Assembly: GCA_013423385.1 (NCBI GenBank)
Contig: BLZA01000030.1
Coordinates: 496,001-560,000, forward strand
Direction of reading: 5' to 3'
DNA from: Naganishia liquefaciens
Taxonomy: Eukaryota > Basidiomycota > Tremellomycetes > Filobasidiales > Filobasidiaceae
DNA length: 64,000 bases
Part shown: piece by piece, positions 45,355-56,704 of the stretch
Numbering within the stretch: position 1 is the stretch's first letter
How the letters are laid out: every line of letters begins with the position of its first letter
The notes under the pieces: generated by a model
Database searches by the model: none
What the model was told of the DNA's origin: nothing
The model's input: only the letters and a program-made list of their open reading frames with translations
Translations under genes and position numbers: made by a program

Positions 45355-46366
45355 TCATTTCATCGCAGTCGCGGCGTGATCCGCCTTGGTCGGCGACGTC
45401 GCTGCAGCCTTCTTTCGCTCCTTGGCCTCTCGCTCTTCATCCTCTATAAACGCAAAAGGTAATCAGCCGCAAGAAATTTCTTTCCCCCCCCCCAAAAGGA
45501 ACTTCCAACTCACCCAAGATATCTCGCCACGAGTGGTCCTCCTCCTCCATCGGCTTGGACTCCTTGGTCGCTGTTCCTGCCAAGATACCGGTGATGATCA
45601 AGGTAGCCAAAGTCGATGCCTGGGCGTAGACTCGGGCTTGCACGAGCTGTGACCCGTCATACCGGTACATCAGCGATGCCGTAGTAGCGTGCAAAGGCCT
45701 CATTCCCCTCCTTACCTTTTGGGAGAATGACATGTACGGGTTTCGCGCCAGGATAGCCCCGGACAAGAGCATGGAAGCCGCCCATCTATTGAGCAAAAAG
45801 CCGCATCGATAATCATAGTCGCTTAGCACAGCCCCTCCGCTGTTCTCATAACCGATCACGGCAAACTCACCCTCCGCCCACAAGCGACCACTGATTCCTC
45901 TTTGCCCATTCCTGGAACTTTGCACCCCCGCTCAAATGAGCCAACCGTTCAGCCTCGGCCTGCGCATTCCTTTCCAGCTGCCGCTTCCCCGTACCGGACC
46001 ACAACGTCCTCTCGTACTCGAATCCTGCCGTCTCGGCAAAGTAGACGACGGTCGGCGCGACAATGATCGTCGCGGCGAATGCCTTGGCCGGGAGCGGGAG
46101 TTTGCGCCACGTCGGGGAGAATCGTTGGAGGGCGAACGCGCCCGGGATGGTGATTCCCGCGGCTACGGCGAGACCCCTGAGACCTCCTTGAACGTTGGCA
46201 TTCCAGGTACTGTTTGATGCCGCGCGTCGGTGAAACGATGATGAGCAGAGGATGGGAATTTCCGTGCTTACCCCTGTTCCTTTTCTTCGTCAAAGCTCTG
46301 GGTGGGAACGAACGAATATATATCAGCCGGAGCTGGGTTCAACTCGGAATATGTGCCTACCTTCAT
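45355..46366 (-). CDS. RCF2: HIG1-domain respiratory supercomplex factor (Rcf2 type)
   Basis: Inner mitochondrial membrane protein that stabilises or tunes cytochrome c oxidase in supercomplexes. About 240 residues in five exons. MKVGTYSELNPAPADIYSFV (ATG 46366), TWNANVQGGLRGLAVAAGIT, IPGAFALQRFSPTWRKLPLP, AKAFAATIIVAPTVVYFAET, AGFEYERTLWSGTGKRQLER, then the HIG1 part WSLVGGWAASMLLSGAILAR with NPYMSFSQK and LVQARVYAQASTLATLIITG. The tail is Lys/Glu-rich and ends HAATAMK. The QARVYAQ sequence corresponds to the HIG1 QARxxxQ-type motif. An N-terminal helix pair plus C-terminal HIG1 pair is the Rcf2 layout rather than the short Rcf1. One intron contains a run of ten C. A TATA-like CTATATAG at 46435 lies about 70 nt before the ATG. 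Confidence 0.85.
45484..45493. repeat. Run of ten C inside an RCF2 intron
   Basis: Homopolymer in the last intron; prone to length change or sequencing error but outside coding sequence. Confidence 0.8.
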
Positions 46367-46715
46367 TATGTTTGTGTGCGTGTGCGGCCAAGCAGGAACA
46401 GACGTGTAGATTGGCTCTGCTTGCCATTGACCGTCTATATAGCGGGGCAGGCGAGCTTATTCCAGCCCAAAACAGGATGACGAGCCCGAGACGGTCTTGC
46501 GTCATATCCGCTATCCGAGCCGCGCGCGTGACTCGGGTGGAGGCGTCCGATCTTTGCCTTCTCGACGCGCTCAAACGGTCCCGTCAGGCCAGGTGGATGG
46601 CAACGGACAGGCTCTGGCTCATACACATCACTTTTCAAAGTATAGGCCAACCAGGCAGTCTCGCATCATGGCATTAATATATGTACAACACGTCTCGTAT
46701 ATGCTTTGCCCGCGG
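46367..46715. other. Intergenic: RCF2 upstream and next gene 3' flank
   Basis: Two tandem minus-strand genes flank this region of about 350 nt. It holds the CTATATAG element at 46435-46442. Nothing else seen. Confidence 0.4.
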
Positions 46716-47725
46716 CTACTGGTGCTGCTCGTGCAACGGGTTATCCAACTTTGTAGAGTTGTCGCCGTACGGGTTCTGGAAAGGAAGTGCTTGTCAGCTC
46801 TGCTCGTCAGATCAAAGGGAAAAGCCGCTCCAACGTACCAAGCTATCGGATCATCGCGCATCGTCAAGCAGCAGTCATCAGTCTATGCGATTCGAAAGCC
46901 TTTCACACTCGCCGACAGACGTACCCATAAGAACCGCCAACCTGAGTCTTTCCGCTCGAGCCGTTGTCGCCGCTGTTCTCATAGTCATCTGGTGACCGTG
47001 CATCAATACCGTTTTCAGACCCAAGGACGATTCGGCATTCGACTCACCGTCTTCCTGCCGATAAGCAGGTGTACTCGTCCCAGATGCATCGAGTGCTCGT
47101 CCGCCATCATAGTTGGTGTCATTGTTTCCAGTTCGTCCCGAAGCGTCCCCGCTATCGTTATTCTCGGCGCCGAGCTGGTTCTGCAGCGTTGTGTTCACGC
47201 GTCAGCGCAATCAAGAGATCCTGCAGTTTGCGTATGCCCTGTGCATACCTGTCTCGAGAACGAATCCCCGCCCTTGTTGGCTCCCCATCCACCTTCAGCA
47301 GTCGCTGCACGACAACGTCAATTTTCGCGAATACCTTGTTCGTGTTTGAAAAAAGAAAAAGGAAAAAGACTTACAGTCTTCTCCGCCATACCCAGAGTAA
47401 TCGTTATCCTGCTCTCTCACTTTCGCCTCGCTTACATCTCCGGAGAATGCTGCGTCACTCCTACCCTGCTGGCCGGCAGAGTATTGGTTGCTTCCATCGC
47501 CGGCACTCTGCTGAAAGTTGACATTGTCACCGGAAGAGGATGCCGTGTTCTTGCCCAAGAAATCGTCGATATCGGCGCCTCCCTGTTGCTCTACGCAAGC
47601 CCCCATCAGCGGAAAAGTCGCCAGGCGTGATGCGGCATGCAAGATCACGTACCAAACTTGGCCTGCATCTTTTGGCCCTCCTCGCTGGCCATGAACTTCT
47701 TGGCGTTGTCGATCAATCCCTCCAT
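46716..47725 (-). CDS. Disordered hydrophilic stress-type protein, not recognised
   Basis: About 200 residues in seven or so short exons. MEGLIDNAKKFMASEEGQKM with QAKF (ATG 47725), EQQGGADIDDFLGKNTASSS, GDNVNFQQSAGDGSNQYSAG, EAKVREQDNDYSGYGGED, GGWGANKGGDSFSRQ, NQLGAENNDSGDASGRTGNN, DDYENSGDNGSSGKTQVGGS and probably a last exon NPYGDNSTKLDNPLHEQHQ ending at 46716. The join before the last exon is not settled; reading through instead stops at 46903. The sequence is almost all Gly, Asn, Asp, Ser and Gln with a short amphipathic start. This composition recalls hydrophilin-type desiccation or stress proteins, but no family was identified. Function unknown. Confidence 0.65.
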
Positions 47726-48236
47726 GGTGGTAGTATGCTTGATAGACTTTGGAAATGTACGGAATGACTACGATGTTGGACGATACTTGTCTCCTTGTAA
47801 TTGCTACTTCGTATGGCACCAACGGTGCATCAGCGGACCGTGACACCGGGCATGCTGCTGGCCGCTCGCATGACGTCAGGGATATCGCGTCACGTGACTA
47901 CGCCTCCCGCTCCGAAGAGTGTGTAAACCGGTGTTTACAAGGTTCTGCGTTGTCGATGCACCAGCACAACCCAAGCAGCTCAGCGAGCGGTCTTGCAGTT
48001 GACATCCAGCCTGGTTCCTTGGCCATAGCCTGCGTCAAGATCAACAGCGCTGAGGCGGAGACTCTGAATGCAATACATGTCCCGTAATCTGTCAATCCAT
48101 CTTCTCATTTGATGCTATTTTTACAATTGATCACGTTGCCACTCAAAGTAGACTTCTAGGGAATTCACCAGGTCATACGAAAGTGCTGTTCGAACCCAAT
48201 CACACCGCTCCCTTGCTTCACGTTATTGTTCTTTCC
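47726..48236. other. Intergenic: upstream of disordered protein; PTC1 3' flank
   Basis: About 510 nt. Holds the promoter of the gene starting at 47725. GTTCGAACCC at about 48187 resembles a tRNA B box but there is no tRNA around it. No gene seen. Confidence 0.45.
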
Positions 48237-50158
48237 TTATGCCTGGTTGAAGCGAATGACCATTACCGACAGGTTGTCTGTCGAGTAATTATGGATGGCG
48301 TGGTCGAGCAATATCTGGGAGGCCTCTTGTGGGTCGGTCTTGTTCCTGATCAAATTCACTGCGTCTTGGTCTTCAGTCACGTCCCATAGCTACAGCACGA
48401 GTGTCAGTTGGGCTTTTCAGAGGTTTGCAACAACGGGACTTACCCCGTCACAAGCGACGATAAGGAATTCATCATCGTCATCGAGCGTGGTCTCCGTAGT
48501 GTAGGGCGCGCCAACGACAAACTCTTTCATGCTCGAATCTCCGAGAGAACGCGTAACAGCAAGGACCCCTGAGACGAGGATATGTGAGAACACACGAAGC
48601 GCCACGGCTTTGGGCTTCCTTACCATTGACTCGGTTATTCATCACGAACCCGCCGGCATCTGTGATACGCTTGGCCTCTTGTGCGTCGGATCCCTTGTGA
48701 TCATAGGTCAGTCTGATAGCCTTTCCTCCTCGGCTGGTAAGCAAGGTGTGTTAGCAAGATGCCCTGAGTACACGATTTTTTACCTTACCAAAGTACAGCT
48801 CGAGCATCTCCCACGTTTGCGGTGTACAGAACCCTCTTCAGACCCTTTTCTGACTTTGGCACGAGCAAATCGACGTAGTGACGACCATCTGCAATCTGCA
48901 TAGACGATGCCGGAGCCGGAGCCGGAGCCGGGTCCGGGGCCGAAGGCTGTGCAGATGTCGTTGAATCATCGTGCTCATCTTCCAGCATGGCCTCTCGCGC
49001 GCCCGCCAAACCTTTCATAAAGTTCTTTAGACGACCTCCGGTAGAAGCTTTCCGTGTGACAGACGCTTCTCTTTCGCTGTCCTTTCCGGCGTCGGGTGCT
49101 GCTACACCGCCGATACCAGACGCGGAACCTGTCATGCTCGCTGGCCCTCTGTTCTGACTAGTCAAAGCCTCGAGCTCGACTTCTCCCTTTCCCTGCATGA
49201 GACCTCGGGCTTTCAGGTCCGGGTTGATGAAACCTTTGCTTGTCGAGTGTTCGTCCGGCTTTCGGTCATCGGCTTCTTCCAGTCGCAAGAATGCCGTGAC
49301 AGCAGTGCAACCGCTGTGCGTCTGGTCTTCCGAGGAGATTTGGGTGATTCGCTCGTCGACCTTGTGGAAAGTCTCGTTCATCAGGTCCGGAATGGGAGTC
49401 TTTTGGTCGGTAATGAGGGCGTCCAGCAGGTATTCGTGGAAGTTTTGTCCACACCATTCTGCGGCATGTTTTCCGGCGTGGCCACTGTCCATGCAATGAA
49501 TCAGCAGCTGTACAGCTGTCGCGTGAAACGCTTCGACTTACTCGAAAATGGCAAAGTAGCCTTGACCCTTGACGCCGCCAAAGTCGTACACGAAAGAGTG
49601 CGCATCCTCCATAGAACGCCTGCATTTTCGGTTCTTGTCCTCGGACACTCCGACTCGGAAAGTGGGAATGTCATTCACCGCTCGCTGGGTAGCAGGATGA
49701 CGATTCAAAGCCTGAACGGCAGGACCACATCAGCTGACGGCGACATCACTGTCTCACTCAGGCCTACTCACACCAAAAGTATTCTCGCCGTCCGCCATTG
49801 TGACCGTCTTGCTCCTTGCGTCGGGATCAGAACTGAGCGCCCCAGGTCTCCTCGGAATCCCCTCGTGACTGTTTTCTCGCTCCGCCGCCAACCTGTTGGC
49901 CTCTTCAGTGTTCAAGTGAAGATCCTTGTTCGCTTGCTTGGGAGACCTCCGACGAGACAACGAAGACGGATCAAAGTGCGAATGAGGATTCAGGTGTTCC
50001 GTCGGCTGAAAAGACGATTCTATCGATTGATGAGCCTGATGCTGAGCGCCTTCCTTTGCGTGCGTGTCTGGGTTGTGAGAGTTGAACTGGGCTGAATCTT
50101 CATCGCCTGGCCGAGGTCCAACGGACGAATCGGCCGGAGACTGCTGACTTGCAGACAT
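48237..50158 (-). CDS. PTC1: PP2C-type protein phosphatase (Ptc1-like)
   Basis: Metal-dependent Ser/Thr phosphatase; yeast Ptc1 damps the HOG and other MAP kinase pathways. About 555 residues. [20 protein letters not shown] (ATG 50158) starts a disordered leader of about 130 residues. The catalytic domain follows: [55 protein letters not shown], then an insert of about 130 residues rich in Glu, Lys, Ser and PAPAPA repeats, [73 protein letters not shown] and the end [17 protein letters not shown]. The metal-binding aspartates are in FDGHAG, CDGLWD and TDNLSV. The insert lies between HSGCTA and the NVGDAR strand. Confidence 0.93.
48910..48930. repeat. GGAGCC microsatellite in PTC1 coding sequence
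   Basis: Three and a half copies of a 6-nt unit encoding Pro-Ala dipeptides within the catalytic-domain insert. Confidence 0.75.
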
Positions 50159-50667
50159 GTCGGAGCGGGATAATTGACGGGTGCGAAAGTGAGGTATGCA
50201 AGCGCGTTAGACTGATCTATTGGATGCTTGCGTTCAGGGCTCGCGGGATCAAGTGTCGTATGAAAAGGATGCACAGAGAGAGAGAGAGATATACGCAGGT
50301 GCCAGCGACTGGGCGAAAGCAGACACTGATCGGTGACTTGCCTCTCGATGCGGAATGCCGTCGTCGCATGATCAATCCCTCTTGCCTGGCCATGCCGATT
50401 CGACTCCGCACAGCCAGCACGGATGATGTCACTCGAGCAAGCGCGCGTCCGGAATCATCCTCGGTTTAGCGCGCAGCGGTGAACGCCCTTGGATCGGAGT
50501 CACGCCTGTCATCTATCTATTATCTCTCGCGCGAGATCTCGACGAGGATATCCCTTCTGCAATCTCTCTCGAGGGTGACGCTGAGGCGAGCTCTACGTGT
50601 ACTCTCATCTCTCAGGCTACAAGGCTACGATACAAGCAAGACGGCGCCTTGAGTGGTTGTTGCCTTG
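50159..50667. promoter_or_regulatory. PTC1 upstream region and CQD1 3' flank
   Basis: About 510 nt. A GA dinucleotide run at 50275-50289 lies about 120 nt upstream of the PTC1 ATG. No gene seen. Confidence 0.45.
50275..50289. repeat. AG dinucleotide microsatellite
   Basis: Seven and a half AG units in the PTC1 upstream region. Confidence 0.8.
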
Positions 50668-53223
50668 TTAAATATTTGGCATGAAGCGGTCATACTGAGG
50701 CGTTAAAGACAGATGTGCCCTGGTCAGTTTTGACTTGAACCAAGCTCAGGTTGAGAGAAAACCTACCTTTATCCAATCGTTGATATTGCTGACACTGCTC
50801 GACCCCGCGAGATCTCGCGCCTCAAGCCATATCCAGATCTGGGTGGACAACCAAAAATCAGCGGCGAACAGCCTTCCTGCCCAAGCTGCTCACCTTTGCC
50901 ATGGCCCACAAGTCGCCTTTCGGTACTTGACTGATGGCATCCGTGTTCCGCAACTGTCTGCCTAGTTGTCGCAGGATTGGCAAAGCAGCCTTGAACAGGT
51001 CGAGATTCGGGTCGAGTTGTCGTCCGATGCCTTCCAGCAACAATATTGAGATGACGGTATTGACAAAGTCACCTTCCATCTTGACGTGATGTTGTCGTAC
51101 GCTCTTGAGCACGTCGGTCAGCACGTCCGAGATCTTGATGGCCGCCAGACTGAACGTCTTTGATTTCACGCTGAGCACGATATGTTGCATTTTCAGCGCG
51201 AATGTTTCCGCATCAATAGCGAGTTCCGGGGTTCGACAGCGCTCGACCATGAGATGCCCGGCCCGATATCCGTCGAATTCGGCCACCGCCTGGAATAGGT
51301 CCAAGAAGTTTCTTCTGTTTTCGGTGTCCAACGTGGTGACCAGACCGGCATCGATGAAAATGAGTTCGGTTTCGTATTTATGCAAAGCCAAATAGTCGAG
51401 CTCGGCAAGCCAAGCGTCCGGATCGTGCGCCACCGCTCGCAAACGATAAACAATCTGATTTTCATCGTCTGTTGCCGACTTTGATGTAATGTCTTTGCTG
51501 TTGAACATTCTGGCAGCCAGATGCTGCATAAAGTCTTGCGTCGATGGCTTACGGAACCGAACCATGATGTTTCCGCTGCGAAGGCGATATCAGTCTAGTT
51601 GAGGGGCATGAGTGCCAACCACACTCACGGATGCAAGTCGCCGTGCGTCCAGTTATCGATGAGCAGCATATTCTGGCAAAAGGGAAATCTCAGCAAAAAG
51701 TAAATCCCGCTTCCGGCAAACAGCCTACCAAGAAAGCATCCAGGCCCATCTTTGCTATCCGGGCATCGAACTCGCCTCCGCCATTCCTCAAAAAGTACTT
51801 CATCGGCAACGCGTCTTCATACTCTTCAATCAAGACTTGCGCCAAATCTGCATCCTTGGCCGCCCTGTTTGCCGATGCGCTCAGTCTGAAAGGCTTGGGG
51901 AAAGCTATTCCCGGTCCACGTCTGCCAAAGTTTTGGAGGAAGCGATCGAGATTATTGGCCTCGACTCGCAAGTCCAGCTGAGATTCCATCATTTCACCAA
52001 AGACTGCCACTTCCTCTGGCAAGGAGATCCATTGCATTCCCGGGAAGACGTTGATGATGTTTGCAAAGATTGACATGATGGCAATGTCGCGGCGGATAGT
52101 CTTGTGTACGCGAGGATGGAGGATTTTGATGGCTACCTGTGTACTTGGCTTAGCTGAATCATGGCCATTCGCTGCCTTTGGCATGGCCGATGCGGGCAGC
52201 AGATCGGGCTTCAGATTTGCCCGATAGACCTACAACACCATCCTCAGCCGGGGATCACTTTGTTTTGGCGGCGTCCACTGCTCACCTGCGCTATAGCACC
52301 GCAACCGATGGGCGTCTCTTCAAAGCTATCAAAAATGTCTTCAAAGTCGCGCCCAAACACCTTTTCGATGACTTTGCGGGTATGCTGAATCGGATGTGGA
52401 TCTCCGTTGGAGTGAAGCTTCCCCATTTGCTCGCATAATGAGGCAGGGAAGAGATCCGCCCTCGACGCCGCCCATTGACCAAGCTGCGGCGAGCTGGTGA
52501 GTTGCCAAACACACTCGCGAATCTCGTCGAACGGACCTTGATAAATGTCGGGCCTGCCCTCTCCATCTGTGCGACCAGGAAACCGTGCCACCATATCGCG
52601 CCCCAGCGCTCGGTCTCCTCAGCATTTCTTCCAGCCTCCCGAATCCCATGTGGACTATTCGAAAATCCAACCAGCAGCATTGGCGATGTGAGAATGACGG
52701 GTCCAAACAGCAGCGCCAAGTGAAGGAAACGGAAAAACGTTGATATTGGCTCCAATATATATGTCTGGAGTAAGTAGGTGATGGTGATACGTTCTTCATT
52801 TGCTGAAGGTGCCATATAAACATTCTCCGAATCTAGTGGTGCCGCCTGGGATGGCTGCACAGGCGTGAATGTGACATTGGCGTCTACTGGATCGCCTTGA
52901 TTTTCATTGAGCACGAAGAGTGTCAGCGCGCCAGTGGTAGCGATTCCGATGTATAGTCCACCATGCCGGCCTTTTGAGGCTTGTCTTGTAATCGCGGATA
53001 ACGAGGTCGACGGCTTTCTCCACGATGTATGTGGTAGCGTGTGTATCGATTGTGCTTGCAGACAGCGGGTAGGATTCCCTGCTTGAAAACTGGATGGATG
53101 ATTCGGTAAATTTGCTCGTATACATCGCATTAACGATTTTGTGGGAGCTGTTCGCGATGATGCCTGAAGAGTCCGAGTAAAGCACACCGCCCATGGTCGA
53201 TTCCGGCACAGCAAGCGACTCAT
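50668..53223 (-). CDS. CQD1: Mitochondrial UbiB/ABC1-family kinase-like protein (Cqd1/ADCK2 type)
   Basis: Inner-membrane atypical kinase-like protein; yeast Cqd1 affects coenzyme Q distribution and lipid homeostasis. About 690 residues with a basic mitochondrial presequence (MSRLLCRNRPWAVCFTRTLQ). A membrane helix (GLYIGIATTGALTLFVLNE) and a second hydrophobic region (FFRFLHLALLFGPVILTSPM) precede the UbiB signature LGQWAASRADLFPASLCEQM with GKLHS (KxGQ type). Then come ETPIGCGAIAQVYRANLKPD, VAIKILHPRVHKTIRRDIAI, MMESQLDLRVEANNLDRFLQ, NMLLIDNWTHGDLHPGNIMV and the metal-site region ETELIFIDAGLVTTL. The apparent stop at 50858 is removed by an intron starting GTGAGC at about 50907. Its next exon gives IWIWLEARDLAGSSSVSNIN with DWIK, and the last exon is YDRFMPNI. 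The divergent partner is the phosphoesterase gene. Confidence 0.92.
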
Positions 53224-53577
53224 CGCTGAATACGCCGAAAAGTCGGGGCCAACGTTACTGCGGGTGGTGTAATCAGGATTCTTGTCGTCTACTCAGCCTT
53301 GATAAGGGTGTGCGATATCCAGTCTGACCCGCAGCCGGGAGCGTCAGTTGATCCTGGATCTGCGAGAAAGTGCAACAACCTGTCGCGGTATTCGTCATGG
53401 GCTTGGATCGATCGGGGGATCGCCGCGGACATAAGCCGAATCAGCTCCGTTCCTCGGTCTTGTCCGGCGAGCTGCCCCCGTCGGGAGACGAGGTTCGTCA
53501 ACGTTCTACCCAAGAGGGACTGTATGCAAAGGCATGTACTGATGCATTGAGAAGCAGCTCCAAGAACCCCTCCGACG
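53224..53577. promoter_or_regulatory. Divergent promoter, CQD1 / phosphoesterase
   Basis: About 350 nt between two start codons. No TATA box or repeat stands out. Confidence 0.45.
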
Positions 53578-56391
53578 ATGCGTCAGATCGTCCCTTTACT
53601 GCTTTCGTGCGCGCTCGCAGCTGTCAAAGCGTCAGAGTGGGAGAGCAAGCTGCCTTTGCCCAGCAACCCTCTCGTGTGGGGCGAAGTCAACTTTCTGCAC
53701 ACTACCGACATTCATGGTGAGCACGCTTCGGACCAAAGCCCAATAAAGTTGATTGATCTTTTGGCTATAGGGTGGCTCTTGGGACATCAGCATGTAAGTG
53801 TTATCAGGACGCCCATAGCATAGCATCTGATGCTGTATTCACGTAGCGTACATGGCCTGAACCTGTAAGATCCTTTCCAGAGCGGATGATGAATGTCACT
53901 CACTTCCCGATTTCCGTCCGCTACAGCACTACAGTGCCGACTTGGGCGACTTCCGGTCGTTCGTCGAGCATATGCGGGCCAAGGCGGATAAGCAGGGTGT
54001 CGATCTTCTTCTCATGTCAGCCGTGACCCTGAATTATCCCTGATCCACCACGCTGAATACTTCTATCCTCCATAGTGACTCTGGAGATCATCGTGACGGC
54101 GGCGGTATCGTATCCGTCTCCTCTGAAGGCGCAGACCTATCCGATCATTATATTTCTACCCTGCGGTATGACGCTCTCGCGATCGGAAATCACGAACTCT
54201 ACAAGTTCGTTGACGCCGACAAGGTTCAACGCAGCGTGGATCATGACCGATGGTCAGTGTCTTTCTGCAAGCGTACAAGACTCGCTGATGCCACAGCCCA
54301 ACAGGAGCGGAAGATACCTGACCTCAAATGTGAACATTACGCTGGTCAATGGGACCTCGGTCCCTCTGGGGAACCGCGTTTCCATGTTCCGCACCAAGCA
54401 GTAGGTCAACCGCACCAAAGGGTCGCAGTTCGTTGAGCAGATGCTGGATGAACGGAATTCTAGGGGAAAGAAAGTCACCGCCTTTGGTATTCTTTACAAC
54501 TGTATGTCTTTCTGATCCGAGATAGGCTTTTCTGATAACGAGACCTGACCTTTCTCTCAGTCCAAGCGAATGCAAAGTAAACCCGTTCATCCTGCTTTAC
54601 AATTTCGGTGCTGACGATGCACTTACACAGGAATACGACAGTACAGTCACCTCTCGAGCTGATCAAGGAGCCTTGGTTCCTCGATGCCATCCGCGAAAGA
54701 CCGGATTTCTTGTGCGTTTTTCAACTCAATTTACTTCGGTAATGCTGATAATATCTCATGCTGACAATATCTCAAGCTTGATTCCCGGGCACATGTCGGT
54801 TCGCGATTATACCTCAGACTGGGAAGAAGTGATCCACGTCATTCGACTGAGGCACCCCAAGACACCCGTCTTCGTCTTTGGCGGTCACAATCATATCAGA
54901 GATTGCAAGAGGCCGGATGAGAACAGTATCATCATGGCCAGCGGGCGGTACATGGAGACTGTTGGCTGGGTATCGTAAGTCGCGTTCAAACAAACCTTGA
55001 GACTTTCAGCACTGCTCACACATGCCGTTAGAGCGAATATGACCGATGTGAATCGCGGTATCGATGTCACACGCAGATACTTGGACAACAATCGAAAGAC
55101 GTAAGTGCGAATCGGAACCCTGAAAGGACAGACTTCATGAGGAGAATGTCTGTCTTACGCAGATACAAGTATCATACTGGGACGCTCAAGGGCAACTCAT
55201 TCGACACCGTAAGTGAATCGCAGAGCTCGATTCAGTCCAGCATTTGCCTGTTGCTAAGATTCACTGCAGAAAGAAGGCTTGGCATTGTCTAGCGAGCTGC
55301 ACGATACACATCGACAGCTCAATCTAAGCACCGTGCTCGGGCACTCCCCGCACAATTATTTCTTATCCCGTTATCCAGCAACGTCAAATCATTCCGTACT
55401 TAGAAAGCTGATGGACGATGTTTTGCCGACCACGATCTATAACGACGAAAAGGACATTGAGACCTTCCGGCTTTTCATCGCAAACTCTGGATCGCAGCGG
55501 TTCGATGTTGTAAGTGTTAATTATTGATGACCCGGTACGTTGAGATTTCCACTCACTGACAGTCTATTCCCTTAGTTCAAAGGTGCCTTTACCGTGGATG
55601 ATCAATTTGTGGTTTCGCCCTTCGTTTCCCGCTTCGTTCACTTCAACATCTCGGCGAAAGTTGGGCGTCAATTGGTCTGGAAGATGAACGAAGAGGGAGC
55701 CACGCAGTTCTTACCAGGGGAGGAATCGCATCGTTCTCACCAGACGTGGATGGAGCAACAGTCGCGGAGGATCCGAAATCCTATTGCTGCGGGATCTCAA
55801 GTCAACCTGGGCTTACACAAGGATATAGACGAGTCCAGATATGGATACGTCACAGTGGACTCATGCGGAGACCAGTAAGTCAACTGATCAATGCCAATGC
55901 CAAGGCGGCAAGGCGTGGCAAATTGCTCACGACACTCGTTGCAGCGGTGATGACATTGATCATATTCCTTGTGAGTCTGGTCTGAAAGTCCAAAGTCAAG
56001 CTGTCGGCTGAACCGTCGATGTTTAGTCCCCTACCATGGCAAGATACCGTAAGTGACCCTTTTCGACTGTCAGCCAAAGGTATGGCTCAACACGAAAGGC
56101 TACGTCAAACAGCGACTACGTCGGCTCCACTTTCCCGCTTGACAAACCTGACGACGAGGACGTCACGGTTGTTGCCATGGATTTCTTCTTGAATGATATT
56201 GGTAAGTCTCGCTCGGCATGGCAGTCTGCCTTGGAACATCCGAACTCGCTTCTGAAACCCTTGGGCAGTCAATTCAGTCAACAAACTTGATCCATCCGTC
56301 AAGCTCGACTACAGTGCTTTCAGGCCGTATGGCGATCCCAGAGTAATGATTAAGGATGTGTGGGGGATTTATGCCAAGAAATGCTGGTAGG
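53578..56391 (+). CDS. Secreted/vacuolar calcineurin-like phosphoesterase (YHR202W/5'-nucleotidase type)
   Basis: Metallophosphatase with a 5'-nucleotidase-like C-terminal domain, entering the secretory route. The signal peptide MRQIVPLLLSCALAAVKA is followed by NFLHTTDIHG (first metal motif), GWLLGHQH, an 18-nt micro-exon giving RTWPEP (53847-53864), HYSADLGDFRSFVEHMRAKA, LLLIDSGDHRDGGGIV (GDxxDG-type site), YDALAIGNHELYKF (GNHE motif), LELIKEPWFLDAIRE, LIPGHMSVRDY and TPVFVFGGHNHIRDC (GHxH motif). The C-terminal domain runs from LGHSPHNYFLSRY through SRFVHFNISAKVGRQLVWKM to the stop at 56389-56391. About 650 residues in about 15 exons, the most intron-rich gene here; another micro-exon of 22 nt is at 56027-56048. 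The apparent in-frame TAG at 54402-54404 lies in a 62-nt intron (GTAGGT...TTCTAG) joining FRTKQ to GKKVTAFGILYN. Substrate unknown. Confidence 0.88.
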
Positions 56392-56704
56392 CGTCATCAA
56401 TCAATCGGGTTGTGATTTGTATTTTGCATGTCGTTTGGTTGGAAGATTTTAGATAGCTCTTGAGCTGAGCATCGGCTAGGCTAAAGGACTTACCTTGACA
56501 TGGTGTAAAGGACTTTTGTGTAGGAAGGTAGTGTCGGATGGATGTCAGCGCGAGATGTCCGTGTCGAGCCAAATGTCCGCGCCGATCGCGAGCGGCAAGC
56601 TGCCAAAAGTCATGTCGGTGTTGAGACCGTTGTCCATGTTACACCGCATAATCTCAGTGTCATCGAGGAGAGCTGGAAATAGCAAGGTCCACCTAGACGT
56701 CACG
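56392..56704. other. Intergenic between phosphoesterase and uS12m genes
   Basis: About 310 nt between tandem genes; includes the uS12m promoter. No element recognised. Confidence 0.45.

Noticed and set aside
46497-47630. 377-codon plus-strand open frame
   Set aside because: It runs antisense to the disordered-protein exons, lacks any family feature and has Arg/Ser-rich shadow composition.
48186-48200. tRNA gene, from a B-box-like GTTCGAACCC
   Set aside because: No A box at the right distance and no cloverleaf pairing on either strand.
50858-50860. Apparent stop of CQD1
   Set aside because: A GTGAGC donor just upstream and two further exons restore the expected UbiB-family C-terminus (IWIWLEARDL ... 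YDRFMPNI).
54402-54404. In-frame TAG seeming to break the phosphoesterase gene
   Set aside because: It lies in a 62-nt intron (GTAGGT to TTCTAG). Removing it joins FRTKQ to GKKVTAFGILYN in phase, as the family requires.
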